Shown here: one piece after another, positions 1-5,223 of the stretch | How positions within the stretch are numbered: position 1 is the stretch's first letter | How the letters are laid out: the number at the start of each line of letters is the position of its first letter | DNA from: Candidatus Woesearchaeota archaeon | Lineage (GTDB): Archaea > Nanobdellota > Nanobdellia > Woesearchaeales > UBA525 | Assembly: GCA_018221165.1 (NCBI GenBank) | Contig: JAAOYD010000026.1 | Location: forward strand, 1-7,424 | Direction: 5' to 3' | Length of the DNA: 7,424 nt | The notes under the pieces: model-generated | What the model saw: the letters and a program-made list of their open reading frames with translations, nothing else | What the model was told of the DNA's origin: nothing | Databases searched by the model: none | Program-made: the position numbers and the translations under genes

Positions 1-1724
1 CCCATTGCGCCAGCGTATGAAACCTCTTCTGGATTGTAAAATGTCTCGATGTAAATAATTTTATGGACAAACTTGAGGCTGAGTTTCTTCTTTTTGTAGC
101 CACGATGACGTTCTATTGCTCGCTCGACGATAGCATTGTACGGGCGGTTTCTTACTTTATTCGTAATTCTCTTTGCATTCGGGTTCTTCACAATGGGCAC
201 AAATCCTTCGGTTTTAATCCTTTTTACATTGCCGTTGCTTTTCAGGTTGACTCCCCACACGCTGATGCCAGGATAATAATTATGCGGGTGTGATGCAGTT
301 TCATTCCTGAGATATTTGTAAAGCTTCCTAACATTCGTTCTCGTTCTCAAAGGTCTTGACACAAACAAGAGACGGTAACGTTTTGGACCGTCTTTACCAG
401 TATCATAAATGGCGAGCGGGATGGTTGTGGCTCCGCGGAAACGCTGAGGATACTTCTTGTCAAAATAAGCACCAAACTGAAGATAGATACCGGGTGGTGG
501 TCGCCAGTTGTCGTACCGTATGTGGATGAGTTCATTTTGGGGGATGGTATATTCTTTGTATACCTCTGCAAGTTCGTCTTGAGTTAAGGGTTGTGGTGTC
601 GGTTCAGGTTCTGGAGTTTGCTCAGGTGTTACTTGCGTTGGCGTCGCTGTCGGTTGCCTCGCGCGTTGTTTGCGTAACTCTCGTTGGATGTCTTCTGATA
701 ATGTGCTCGGACGTCGTTCCGGCCAGAGCCATTTGAGCAATGCGCCTCCTCCTGCCACGAGCGCGAAGGCTGTGAACGCGCGTCGTGTCCTTCCTTGTTC
801 GATGTGGGGGTCAACAGGCGGTGACGTTCTTTCGATTTTTGTAACCTTTAGATGCCAAGGGTCATACTCACGTTGTGCTGTCGACGTTTTGATTTCGCTC
901 GGCGACAACACCCTCTTCTTGACGCGCTCGATGACTTCTTCCGAAGAGATCTTTACTGGTTGTTGTTTTGGAGTTGGTTCAGGTTCTGGAGGAGTAGGTT
1001 GGGGTTCTGGTGGTGCCGGTTCAGGAGTTGGTTCGGGCGGTTTTGGTTTAGGAGAGGTAGGTTCTGGAGTTGGTTCTGGTGGTGTCGGTTCAGGAGTTGG
1101 TGTTGGTTTGGGAGGTTCGGGTTTAGGAGGTGTAGGTTCTGGAGTTGGTTTTGGTGGTGTTGGTTCTGGCTCAGGTGTTGGTTCGGGCGGCAGCTCGACG
1201 AGCGCCTCCACCACCGCTGGTTTGTAGGACATGCTGTCAAGAATCTGTCTGATGCGCTCGTGGATTTCCACAATGCGGTCCTTCGCATGACCGCGCTCTA
1301 ACGCCCGTTCCCATTCTTTCACTAGATTGATAAGTTTCACATCCTGCTCGACTAACCAGCGCAAATCTTCTTTCTTCGCAATCCTACTCCAACCCTCAAC
1401 AATGTGTTTGCTCTCAGGATCGCCTTTGTAGGAGTGCCTGAGTGTCTCAGTCATGGCCTCAAGTAGCATAAAGTCTAAGGCGACCTTGCGCATGACGATG
1501 GCGATTTCGTTGTCGCTGACATTGATTTTTTTGTCGTCGATGATTCCGCGGATGCTTGTTATTGTCCCATTCAGGTCTTTCAATGCCGGAAGGTTCCTCT
1601 CAACCCACCAACGAATATTCCCTGTTTCTTTGAGGAATTTGTTCTTGAGAATGTTATGCTTTCCGTGACCATGTAGTGCCCGGAAAGCACGTTCCAAGTC
1701 TTCAATAGGATCGAGCTTTGGCAT
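1..1724 (-). CDS. Membrane-anchored modular protein with C-terminal SLT lytic-transglycosylase-like motif (partial, 3' end off window)
   Basis: The frame is open without a stop from ATG at 1724 to the left edge, giving 574 codons. Residues 1-175 are charged and look helical. About 178-256 is a Pro/Glu/Thr/Lys linker (PEPTPPKPTPEP type). One membrane segment lies at about 316-334 (AFTAFALVAGGGALLKWLW), flanked by arginines. A second PTPEPEP linker spans about 350-387, followed by an unrecognised domain to about 540. The last residues read KIIYIETFYNPEEVSYAGAM, which closely matches the first motif of SLT/GEWL-fold lytic transglycosylases (xES-FNP-AVS-AGA-GLMQ). The catalytic Glu would be E560, with Thr in place of the usual Ser. 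That family cleaves peptidoglycan glycan strands; the rest of the domain lies outside the window, so activity is unproven. I infer a cytoplasmic N-terminus and an outer C-terminus. ATG 1724 is chosen because a TATA-like box sits 26 bp upstream; a GGAG also lies 8 bases before it. The gene is divergent from the E1-like gene. Confidence 0.85.
   Translation of the reverse strand, partial: MPKLDPIEDLERAFRALHGHGKHNILKNKFLKETGNIRWWVERNLPALKDLNGTITSIRGIIDDKKINVSDNEIAIVMRKVALDFMLLEAMTETLRHSYKGDPESKHIVEGWSRIAKKEDLRWLVEQDVKLINLVKEWERALERGHAKDRIVEIHERIRQILDSMSYKPAVVEALVELPPEPTPEPEPTPPKPTPEPTPPKPEPPKPTPTPEPTPPEPTPEPTSPKPKPPEPTPEPAPPEPQPTPPEPEPTPKQQPVKISSEEVIERVKKRVLSPSEIKTSTAQREYDPWHLKVTKIERTSPPVDPHIEQGRTRRAFTAFALVAGGGALLKWLWPERRPSTLSEDIQRELRKQRARQPTATPTQVTPEQTPEPEPTPQPLTQDELAEVYKEYTIPQNELIHIRYDNWRPPPGIYLQFGAYFDKKYPQRFRGATTIPLAIYDTGKDGPKRYRLLFVSRPLRTRTNVRKLYKYLRNETASHPHNYYPGISVWGVNLKSNGNVKRIKTEGFVPIVKNPNAKRITNKVRNRPYNAIVERAIERHRGYKKKKLSLKFVHKIIYIETFYNPEEVSYAGAM
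957..1192 (-). repeat. Pro/Glu/Thr linker repeat inside the SLT-like protein
   Basis: This stretch encodes roughly 78 residues of imperfect repeats such as PEPTPPKP and PEPTPEP. On the plus strand it reads as recurring GGTTCTGGAGTTGGTTC-like units. Such linkers are extended and act as spacers or stalks. Here it separates the helical N-terminal domain from a short segment before the membrane helix, so by simple topology it would be on the cytoplasmic side. A shorter linker of the same kind (about 565-680) follows the membrane helix. The low complexity creates long spurious frames on the other strand and is prone to length variation. Confidence 0.75.
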
Positions 1725-1746
1725 AACGTTTTCTCCAACAAACTCG

Positions 1747-1754
1747 TTTAAAAA
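1747..1754 (-). promoter_or_regulatory. TATA-like box for the SLT-like gene
   Basis: On the minus strand this reads TTTTTAAA, centred 26-27 bp from the A of ATG 1724. That is the archaeal TATA-to-start distance, so the transcript would be leaderless. The GGAG at 1733-1736 would then lie upstream of the transcription start and would not be used. A second AT-rich candidate at about 1781-1789 would instead give a leader of about 35 nt containing that GGAG. Confidence 0.5.
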
Positions 1755-1780
1755 CGTTTGTTCTGTTTGGCGCCGTAAAG

Positions 1781-1789
1781 CTTAAAAAG
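1781..1789 (+). promoter_or_regulatory. TATA-like box for the E1-like gene
   Basis: CTTAAAAAG is centred about 29 bp before ATG 1814 and only 14 bp before ATG 1799. The predicted transcription start is near 1811-1812, so the message would begin just before ATG 1814. This is the reason for preferring the second in-frame ATG. No Shine-Dalgarno sequence precedes either ATG. Confidence 0.5.
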
Positions 1790-1813
1790 CGATAACCTAT
1801 GGGATTGTTTACA

Positions 1814-2470
1814 ATGAGAACTCTGTACCGCGCACTCTTCAAGGAAATCGGCGAAAAAGGCAACGATAAGCTCATGGGCAAGAAAGTCACTGTGGCTGGA
1901 CTTGGTGGCGTCGGTTCGATTGTCGCTGCAATCCTGGCGCGCGAAGACTTCGTGCTCCGCATCATCGATAAAGGACGAGTGGAAGAAGCTGACATGAACC
2001 GCATGGGTTTGTATGTTGAGCAAGACATCACTAAGTTCAAGGCTAAGCAGGCCAAGATTCGCATGGCGTCGGTAAGTCCCAAGCTTAGCGTGAAGAGTTT
2101 TCACGAAGAACTGGGTGAGAGCAACGTCTTTCTCATCAAGAGTGAGTGTGTCGTCGACTGTACGAATAATGTGGATAGCAACACCTTCATCTTCAACTAT
2201 TGCCAGAAAGAAAAAGTGCCTTTAGTGATAGCAGGATACGCAGGTAGCACTATACACGTATTAGTGGCGACGAAGAAACTCTCAAAGAAGGCCTTCGAAC
2301 AATTCTTGGCGATTCCAAGCAACGAGGATGTCGGGGCGATTAGTCCCGCGACTCATGCGGCCGCTTCCCTTGCAGTTGTAGAGCTTTTCAAGATATTGCT
2401 CGGTAAGGGAAAGAGCAAGATTATCACCTACAACGTCTGGACTGGCAAGCACAAAGAGAAAACGCTCTAG
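1814..2470 (+). CDS. ThiF/MoeB/HesA-family E1-like adenylyltransferase
   Basis: This is a 218-residue protein (223 if ATG 1799 is used). E1-like enzymes adenylate the C-terminal glycine of a ubiquitin-like or sulfur-carrier protein, as in archaeal SAMP, MoaD or ThiS pathways. Numbering from 1799: the Rossmann ATP motif GLGGVGS is at 34-40, an acidic D57 ends the second strand, and an N-R pair at 67-68 within EEADMNRMG corresponds to the family NLxRQ motif. The Lys-rich KFKAKQAK follows, then the family-like VVDCTNN at 118-124 and a C-terminal helix (AAASLAVVELFKILLG). No CxxC zinc pairs are present, and the protein is somewhat short for MoeB, so this is a minimal version. No ubiquitin-like partner is encoded in the window. 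The function within the family (protein modification, cofactor or tRNA thiolation) cannot be told. The gene is divergent from the SLT-like gene and ends before a stem-loop and T-run. Confidence 0.9.
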   Translation: MRTLYRALFKEIGEKGNDKLMGKKVTVAGLGGVGSIVAAILAREDFVLRIIDKGRVEEADMNRMGLYVEQDITKFKAKQAKIRMASVSPKLSVKSFHEELGESNVFLIKSECVVDCTNNVDSNTFIFNYCQKEKVPLVIAGYAGSTIHVLVATKKLSKKAFEQFLAIPSNEDVGAISPATHAAASLAVVELFKILLGKGKSKIITYNVWTGKHKEKTL

Positions 2471-2476
2471 TTCTCC

Positions 2477-2496
2477 TAAAAAGCACGCCTTTTTAA
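2477..2496 (+). terminator. Short stem-loop and T-run after the E1-like gene
   Basis: TAAAAAG and CTTTTTA form a 7-bp inverted repeat around a CACGC loop, ending in five Ts, starting about 7 bases after the stop at 2470. Oligo-T is the archaeal termination signal. The same AT-rich right arm also serves as the TATA candidate of the next gene, so the two functions may overlap. Confidence 0.45.
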
Positions 2497-2497
2497 A
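2490..2497 (+). promoter_or_regulatory. Possible TATA box of the RGG zinc-ribbon gene
   Basis: TTTTTAAA here predicts transcription from near 2520 and a leader of about 68 nt. That would be longer than elsewhere in the window. It overlaps the terminator-like repeat of the preceding gene, so read-through from that gene is an alternative. Confidence 0.35.
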
Positions 2498-2562
2498 CGA
2501 CAGGTGTTTCTTACCCACTTGCCCAGCGAGGCCCCTTCTGGAACGCGCGCGAGGCGGAAAAG

Positions 2563-2582
2563 GCGCTATTAGCGCGGAGATG
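2563..2582 (+). promoter_or_regulatory. Leader hairpin plus Shine-Dalgarno of the RGG zinc-ribbon gene
   Basis: GCGCTATTAGCGC (2563-2575) is a perfect palindrome that can form a 5-bp GC-rich hairpin. It abuts GGAG at 2576-2579, which lies 8 bases before ATG 2588. The Shine-Dalgarno fixes the start. The hairpin directly in front of it could modulate ribosome access, for example with temperature; this is inference. Confidence 0.5.
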
Positions 2583-2587
2583 AAAGA

Positions 2588-2863
2588 ATGGGATATGGAA
2601 GTGACCGGAGCAATGCTCGCGGTGGAGAACGCGGCGGAAGTCGTGGTGGATATGGCGGCGGTGGCCGTGGCGGCGGTGGCGGTTTCGGCGGCGGTCGTGG
2701 CGGCGGCGGCGGTGGCGGTTTCGGCGGCCCTCGAGAGATGCATGACGCAAAGTGTGCTGACTGTGGTAAGGACTGCCAAGTGCCGTTCAAGCCGACAGAA
2801 GGCCGAGATGTGTTCTGCAGAGACTGCTTTGCGAAGCACAAGCCTCCTCGAGACAGATTTTAA
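2588..2863 (+). CDS. RGG-rich protein with CxxC-x17-CxxC zinc ribbon
   Basis: This 91-residue protein has two parts. Residues about 11-48 are almost only Gly and Arg, with RGG/GGYGGGGRGG units and one or two aromatics, typical of RNA-binding, disordered tails. Residues 56-80 hold C56-x2-C59 and C77-x2-C80 separated by exactly 17 residues, the signature of the small CxxC-x17-CxxC zinc-binding family common in DPANN archaea and candidate-phyla bacteria. An extra Cys is at 63. The family role is not established; single-strand RNA or ribosome binding is my inference from the RGG part. The start is set by GGAG 8 bases upstream. The DEAD-box helicase downstream carries a similar Arg/Gly-rich tail, hinting at a shared RNA-chaperone role. 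The GC-rich Gly codons make long false frames on both strands. Confidence 0.85.
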   Translation: MGYGSDRSNARGGERGGSRGGYGGGGRGGGGGFGGGRGGGGGGGFGGPREMHDAKCADCGKDCQVPFKPTEGRDVFCRDCFAKHKPPRDRF

Positions 2864-2899
2864 CTTGTCTCTAAAAACTTTTTTTCATTATTTTCTTCT
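2864..2899. terminator. Convergent terminator region with T-runs on both strands
   Basis: The 36 bp between the two convergent stop codons contain TAAAAAC followed by seven Ts (about 2879-2885) and further TTTT on the plus strand, and GTTTTT on the minus strand. This fits oligo-T termination of both the zinc-ribbon gene and the small membrane protein gene. Confidence 0.5.
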
Positions 2900-3046
2900 T
2901 CATCGATTTATTCTTAGAAACGCGAAAGCAAGTAGTATTATTCCTAATGCGAGGTAGAGCAACCCAAAGCCGTTGCCGCTTATCGTCTTGAAGAGGCCGA
3001 TGAGAAGGAAGATGATGCCGACCACGCTCATATATCTCCAACCCAT
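2900..3046 (-). CDS. Small two-helix membrane protein (48 aa), unknown function
   Basis: ATG at 3046 opens a 48-codon frame ending in TGA at 2900-2902. The protein starts MGWRYMSVVGIIFLLIGLFK, then TISGNG, then GFGLLYLALGIILLAFAFL and RINR. This gives two hydrophobic helices joined by a short Ser/Gly/Asn turn, with basic residues at both outer ends. A TATA box (CTATAAAC) lies 26 bp upstream of the ATG, the same distance as for its neighbours, which supports a real leaderless gene despite its size. The function is unknown. It is divergent from the DEAD-box gene and convergent with the zinc-ribbon gene. Confidence 0.7.
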   Translation of the reverse strand: MGWRYMSVVGIIFLLIGLFKTISGNGFGLLYLALGIILLAFAFLRINR

Positions 3047-3068
3047 GGTAAGACTTAGGTGGTTTACT

Positions 3069-3076
3069 GTTTATAG
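3069..3076 (-). promoter_or_regulatory. TATA box of the 48-residue membrane protein gene
   Basis: The minus strand reads CTATAAAC, centred 26-27 bp before ATG 3046, predicting a leaderless transcript. Confidence 0.6.
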
Positions 3077-3122
3077 TTACCGTTTTTAATTGTTTTCTAT
3101 ATGGAAATAATAACCCAAAGCC

Positions 3123-3130
3123 TTATAAAG
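3123..3130 (+). promoter_or_regulatory. TATA box of the DEAD-box helicase gene
   Basis: TTATAAAG is centred 25-26 bp before ATG 3152. It predicts transcription starting at that ATG and rules out the upstream in-frame ATG at 3101, which would lie before the promoter. Confidence 0.7.
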
Positions 3131-3151
3131 AGGTGTCGGTGCCGGGCGTGC

Positions 3152-4543
3152 ATGGTGTTCTCACGACTGAGCGAGCCAATACGCAAGGCACTGGCCTTCG
3201 AAGGATATAGCGTGCCGACCCCTATTCAGACGCAGGCTATCCCGCCATCAATGGCTGGGAAGGATATTCTTGGTATTGCGCAGACTGGCACTGGAAAAAC
3301 GGCTGCGTTCATGCTGCCGATTCTTGAGCGCTTATCCATGCAAAAGAAGGTAATGCCTTCTGGTACACCTCGAGTGTTGATACTTGCGCCAACTCGAGAA
3401 CTTGCTGCCCAGATTGGGGATAGCTGCAAGAAGTATGGCAAGCATCTGCACATTACACATACAACAATTTTTGGCGGTGTTCGCCAAGGACCCCAAGTTT
3501 CTGCTTTGAGACGAGGAGTTGATATACTAGTTGCGACGCCTGGGCGGTTATTGGATTTGATGCAGCAGCGCTACGTGTTTCTGAATCGCTTAGAAGTCTT
3601 TGTGCTTGATGAAGCAGACAGAATGCTTGACATGGGGTTCTTGCCTGATGTGAAGCGGATTATTACTAAGTTGCCTACTGAACGGCAGACCATGTTCTTT
3701 TCCGCAACCATGTCACCGTCGGTTTCCAAATTAGCAGTATCTATGGTGAATCATCCGGTTCGAGTTGAAGTCACTCCTGAAGCAACGACCGTCGAGACAA
3801 TCAGCCAGAAAGTGCTCTTCGTCGACCAGAAGAAGAAAGACGCGTTGCTCTGGTTGTTATTGGAACAAGATAACTTGGATAAGGTGCTGGTGTTTACGCG
3901 GACAAAGCATCGCGCCGATAAGGTTGCGCGCATGTTGAACAAGAAAGGGTTGAAAGCCGACCCTATCCATGGGAACCGATCGCAGAAACAACGAACACAA
4001 GCTCTTCGAAACTTTCATATTGGAAGGAGCAGGGTGTTGGTCGCGACTGATATCGCCGCCCGTGGTATTGATGTAAAAGATATTTCTCATGTTATTAATT
4101 ACGACTTACCGAATGAAGCTGAGAACTATGTGCATCGCGTTGGTCGAACAGCTCGCGCTGGAAAAGATGGCGTCGCGTACAGTTTCTGTGCCGCTGATGA
4201 ACGGTCTTACTTGCATGCGATTGAGAAGCTGATTAAGATGAAGATTCAGGTTGAGAAGCATCTGTATCATTCCGATGAAGCGTTGAACGCGAAAGGTGCT
4301 GCGGCGAAGCCGAAGCCACGCGGGCAATGGTCGCGAAGCAGGTCACAAGGGCGTTCGCGACGGCCCTTCAATAGAGAAGTCAAGCCGCGATTAGGTAGTG
4401 GTAAGCCAATGAGTAGAGGTAGGCCAGGAGGTGGGAAACCTTCACGAGGAGGCAAGCGACCACCGAAAGCAAATTCTCGCGGTTCACGAGGCAAGCCGAA
4501 TCGTTCACGAGCGCAATTAGACAGAAAGCCGAGAAGGCGATGA
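3152..4543 (+). CDS. DEAD-box ATP-dependent RNA helicase with RG-rich C-terminal tail
   Basis: This 463-residue protein unwinds RNA duplexes using ATP and acts in the cytoplasm on rRNA or structured mRNA. All family motifs are present: Q motif (F3, PTPIQ 22-26), Walker A AQTGTGKT 43-50, PTRELA 80-85, GG 108-109, TPGR 129-132, DEAD 153-156, SAT 184-186, VFTRT 247-251, VATDIAARGID 297-307 and HRVGRTAR 328-335. The core resembles bacterial RhlE/DeaD-type helicases. Residues about 385-463 form a basic, disordered tail rich in Arg, Gly, Ser, Lys and Pro (SRGRPGGGK-like), which would hold RNA non-specifically. The start at 3152 is chosen because the TATA box lies 26 bp before it and the Q motif begins right after; the 17 extra residues from ATG 3101 are Cys/Arg-rich and unlike the family. 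The stop codon abuts that of the convergent lipoprotein gene. Confidence 0.96.
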   Translation: MVFSRLSEPIRKALAFEGYSVPTPIQTQAIPPSMAGKDILGIAQTGTGKTAAFMLPILERLSMQKKVMPSGTPRVLILAPTRELAAQIGDSCKKYGKHLHITHTTIFGGVRQGPQVSALRRGVDILVATPGRLLDLMQQRYVFLNRLEVFVLDEADRMLDMGFLPDVKRIITKLPTERQTMFFSATMSPSVSKLAVSMVNHPVRVEVTPEATTVETISQKVLFVDQKKKDALLWLLLEQDNLDKVLVFTRTKHRADKVARMLNKKGLKADPIHGNRSQKQRTQALRNFHIGRSRVLVATDIAARGIDVKDISHVINYDLPNEAENYVHRVGRTARAGKDGVAYSFCAADERSYLHAIEKLIKMKIQVEKHLYHSDEALNAKGAAAKPKPRGQWSRSRSQGRSRRPFNREVKPRLGSGKPMSRGRPGGGKPSRGGKRPPKANSRGSRGKPNRSRAQLDRKPRRR

Positions 4544-4903
4544 TTACAAATCATATTCAAATTGATGTGCTTCACTCCCATTATCAGGGAAGAATTTTTG
4601 AGTGTAGGGATGACCCTCACAGTCATTTTCTTGACTCCAACGCCAATTCCCACCAGTGCGATGTTCTTCACGGCACCAACTGTCGAACTGGAGGTATCCA
4701 AGATATGTATTGTTGTTGTCGAAGACTCTTGTTCGCAGAATTCCATCTGCACCTTCTTTAAAACCAGTTCCGTATTTAGCGGGTAGAAGTTCATGATTTC
4801 GCACCTGCTCTTCTATACCTTGCGTTGGTGGTGGAGACGCTTCCTTGCAGGCGAGCATTGTGGTGAGGCTGGCAGCGAGGGCTAGCGAAATAATCTTTTT
4901 CAT
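4544..4903 (-). CDS. Small secreted or lipid-anchored protein, unknown function
   Basis: This is a 119-residue protein. The N-terminus is a signal peptide (KK, then a hydrophobic stretch from I4 to A18) ending MLAC, so Cys19 is a likely lipid-attachment site, although the -3 residue is Met rather than Leu. A short Pro linker (SPPPTQG) follows. The mature part is polar, with aromatic and Gly/Asn-rich segments (NNNTYLGYLQFDSWC, GGNWRWSQENDC) and two further cysteines that may form a disulfide. I do not recognise the fold. The ATG at 4903 is supported by a TATA-like box 26 bp upstream. The GAGG two bases before the ATG is too close to be a normal Shine-Dalgarno. The TAA at 4544-4546 directly follows the TGA of the helicase on the other strand. 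Confidence 0.8.
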   Translation of the reverse strand: MKKIISLALAASLTTMLACKEASPPPTQGIEEQVRNHELLPAKYGTGFKEGADGILRTRVFDNNNTYLGYLQFDSWCREEHRTGGNWRWSQENDCEGHPYTQKFFPDNGSEAHQFEYDL

Positions 4904-4925
4904 TACCTCTTGGGAATGGTTACGT

Positions 4926-4933
4926 GTATTAAA
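4926..4933 (-). promoter_or_regulatory. TATA box of the small lipoprotein gene
   Basis: The minus strand reads TTTAATAC, centred 26-27 bp before ATG 4903, giving a leaderless transcript. Confidence 0.55.
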
Positions 4934-4934
4934 T

Positions 4935-4948
4935 GCCTTTCGGAAGGC
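4935..4948. promoter_or_regulatory. Palindrome between two divergent TATA boxes
   Basis: GCCTT-TCGG-AAGGC is an inverted repeat with 5-bp arms. It fills the gap between the minus-strand TATA box (4926-4933) and the plus-strand TATA box (4949-4956). Each arm lies where the TFB recognition element of one promoter belongs. It may be two back-to-back BREs or an operator at which one repressor could close both promoters. Confidence 0.45.
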
Positions 4949-4956
4949 TTATTAAG
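4949..4956 (+). promoter_or_regulatory. TATA box of the 66-residue membrane protein gene
   Basis: TTATTAAG predicts transcription starting near 4979 and a leader of about 10 nt. The leader begins at or inside GGTGAT (4978-4983), a match to the anti-Shine-Dalgarno AUCACC, five bases before ATG 4989. Confidence 0.5.
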
Positions 4957-4988
4957 GTGTTTTTCTCGAAGAAACTGGGTGATACCTT

Positions 4989-5189
4989 ATGGATATTTTC
5001 AAATGGGCAAATAAGAAAGCGAAGAATTTCAACAAGTGGTATGACTTCTCCATCTTTAAGGTGACGATGATCGCGTTTGCCTTATGGTTGGCGATTGTCT
5101 GGCCAACTGTGTTGAAAGTAAATCCTTGGATCTACTTCGTCATCTTTGTCGTTGGTTGGATCTATCTCTGGTGGAAGATGTTCAAGTAA
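4989..5189 (+). CDS. Small two-helix membrane protein (66 aa), unknown function
   Basis: The protein starts with a basic, aromatic amphipathic stretch (residues 1-22, KWANKKAKNFNKWYDF). Two hydrophobic segments follow, at about 24-43 (KVTMIAFALWLAIVWPTVL) and 46-64 (WIYFVIFVVGWIYLWWKM), both rich in Trp. The short turn between them makes a helical hairpin with both ends on the basic, cytoplasmic side. No family is recognised. The start has both a Shine-Dalgarno (GGTGAT, 5-base spacing) and a TATA box. The gene is divergent from the small lipoprotein gene, with the palindrome shared between them, so the two may be co-regulated. It ends before a strong T-run. Confidence 0.75.
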   Translation: MDIFKWANKKAKNFNKWYDFSIFKVTMIAFALWLAIVWPTVLKVNPWIYFVIFVVGWIYLWWKMFK

Positions 5190-5205
5190 AAAAGTTTTTT
5201 TTGAA
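5190..5205. terminator. Bidirectional oligo-T terminator
   Basis: Six As, a G and eight Ts lie between the stop at 5189 and the convergent stop at 5224. The plus strand offers T8 to the membrane protein gene and the minus strand offers T6 to the repeat lipoprotein gene. Flanking TTCAA/TTGAA lets the region fold back on itself. Confidence 0.6.
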
Positions 5206-5223
5206 AGAATTAGAAAATATGTT

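Noticed and set aside
670..1301. Long plus-strand frames rich in Gly-Ser-Val or Trp-Arg-Phe
   Set aside because: They are mirror frames of the proline-linker repeat in the minus-strand SLT-like gene; composition is purely repeat-driven and no promoter or ribosome site supports them.
1799..1813. First in-frame ATG of the E1-like gene
   Set aside because: The TATA box is only 14 bp upstream, so transcription would start after it. Not fully excluded, since a second AT-rich box at 1747-1754 could serve it.
2282..2957. Ala/Val-rich and Pro/Arg-rich frames on both strands over the RGG gene
   Set aside because: They arise from GGC/GGT glycine codons read in other frames. The RGG frame has the Shine-Dalgarno and the zinc ribbon.
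3101..3151. Upstream ATG of the helicase frame
   Set aside because: It lies before the TATA box at 3123-3130 and adds a Cys/Arg-rich stretch not seen in DEAD-box proteins.
4904..4909. GAGGT before ATG 4903 as Shine-Dalgarno
   Set aside because: Spacing of two bases is too short; the TATA position indicates a leaderless start.
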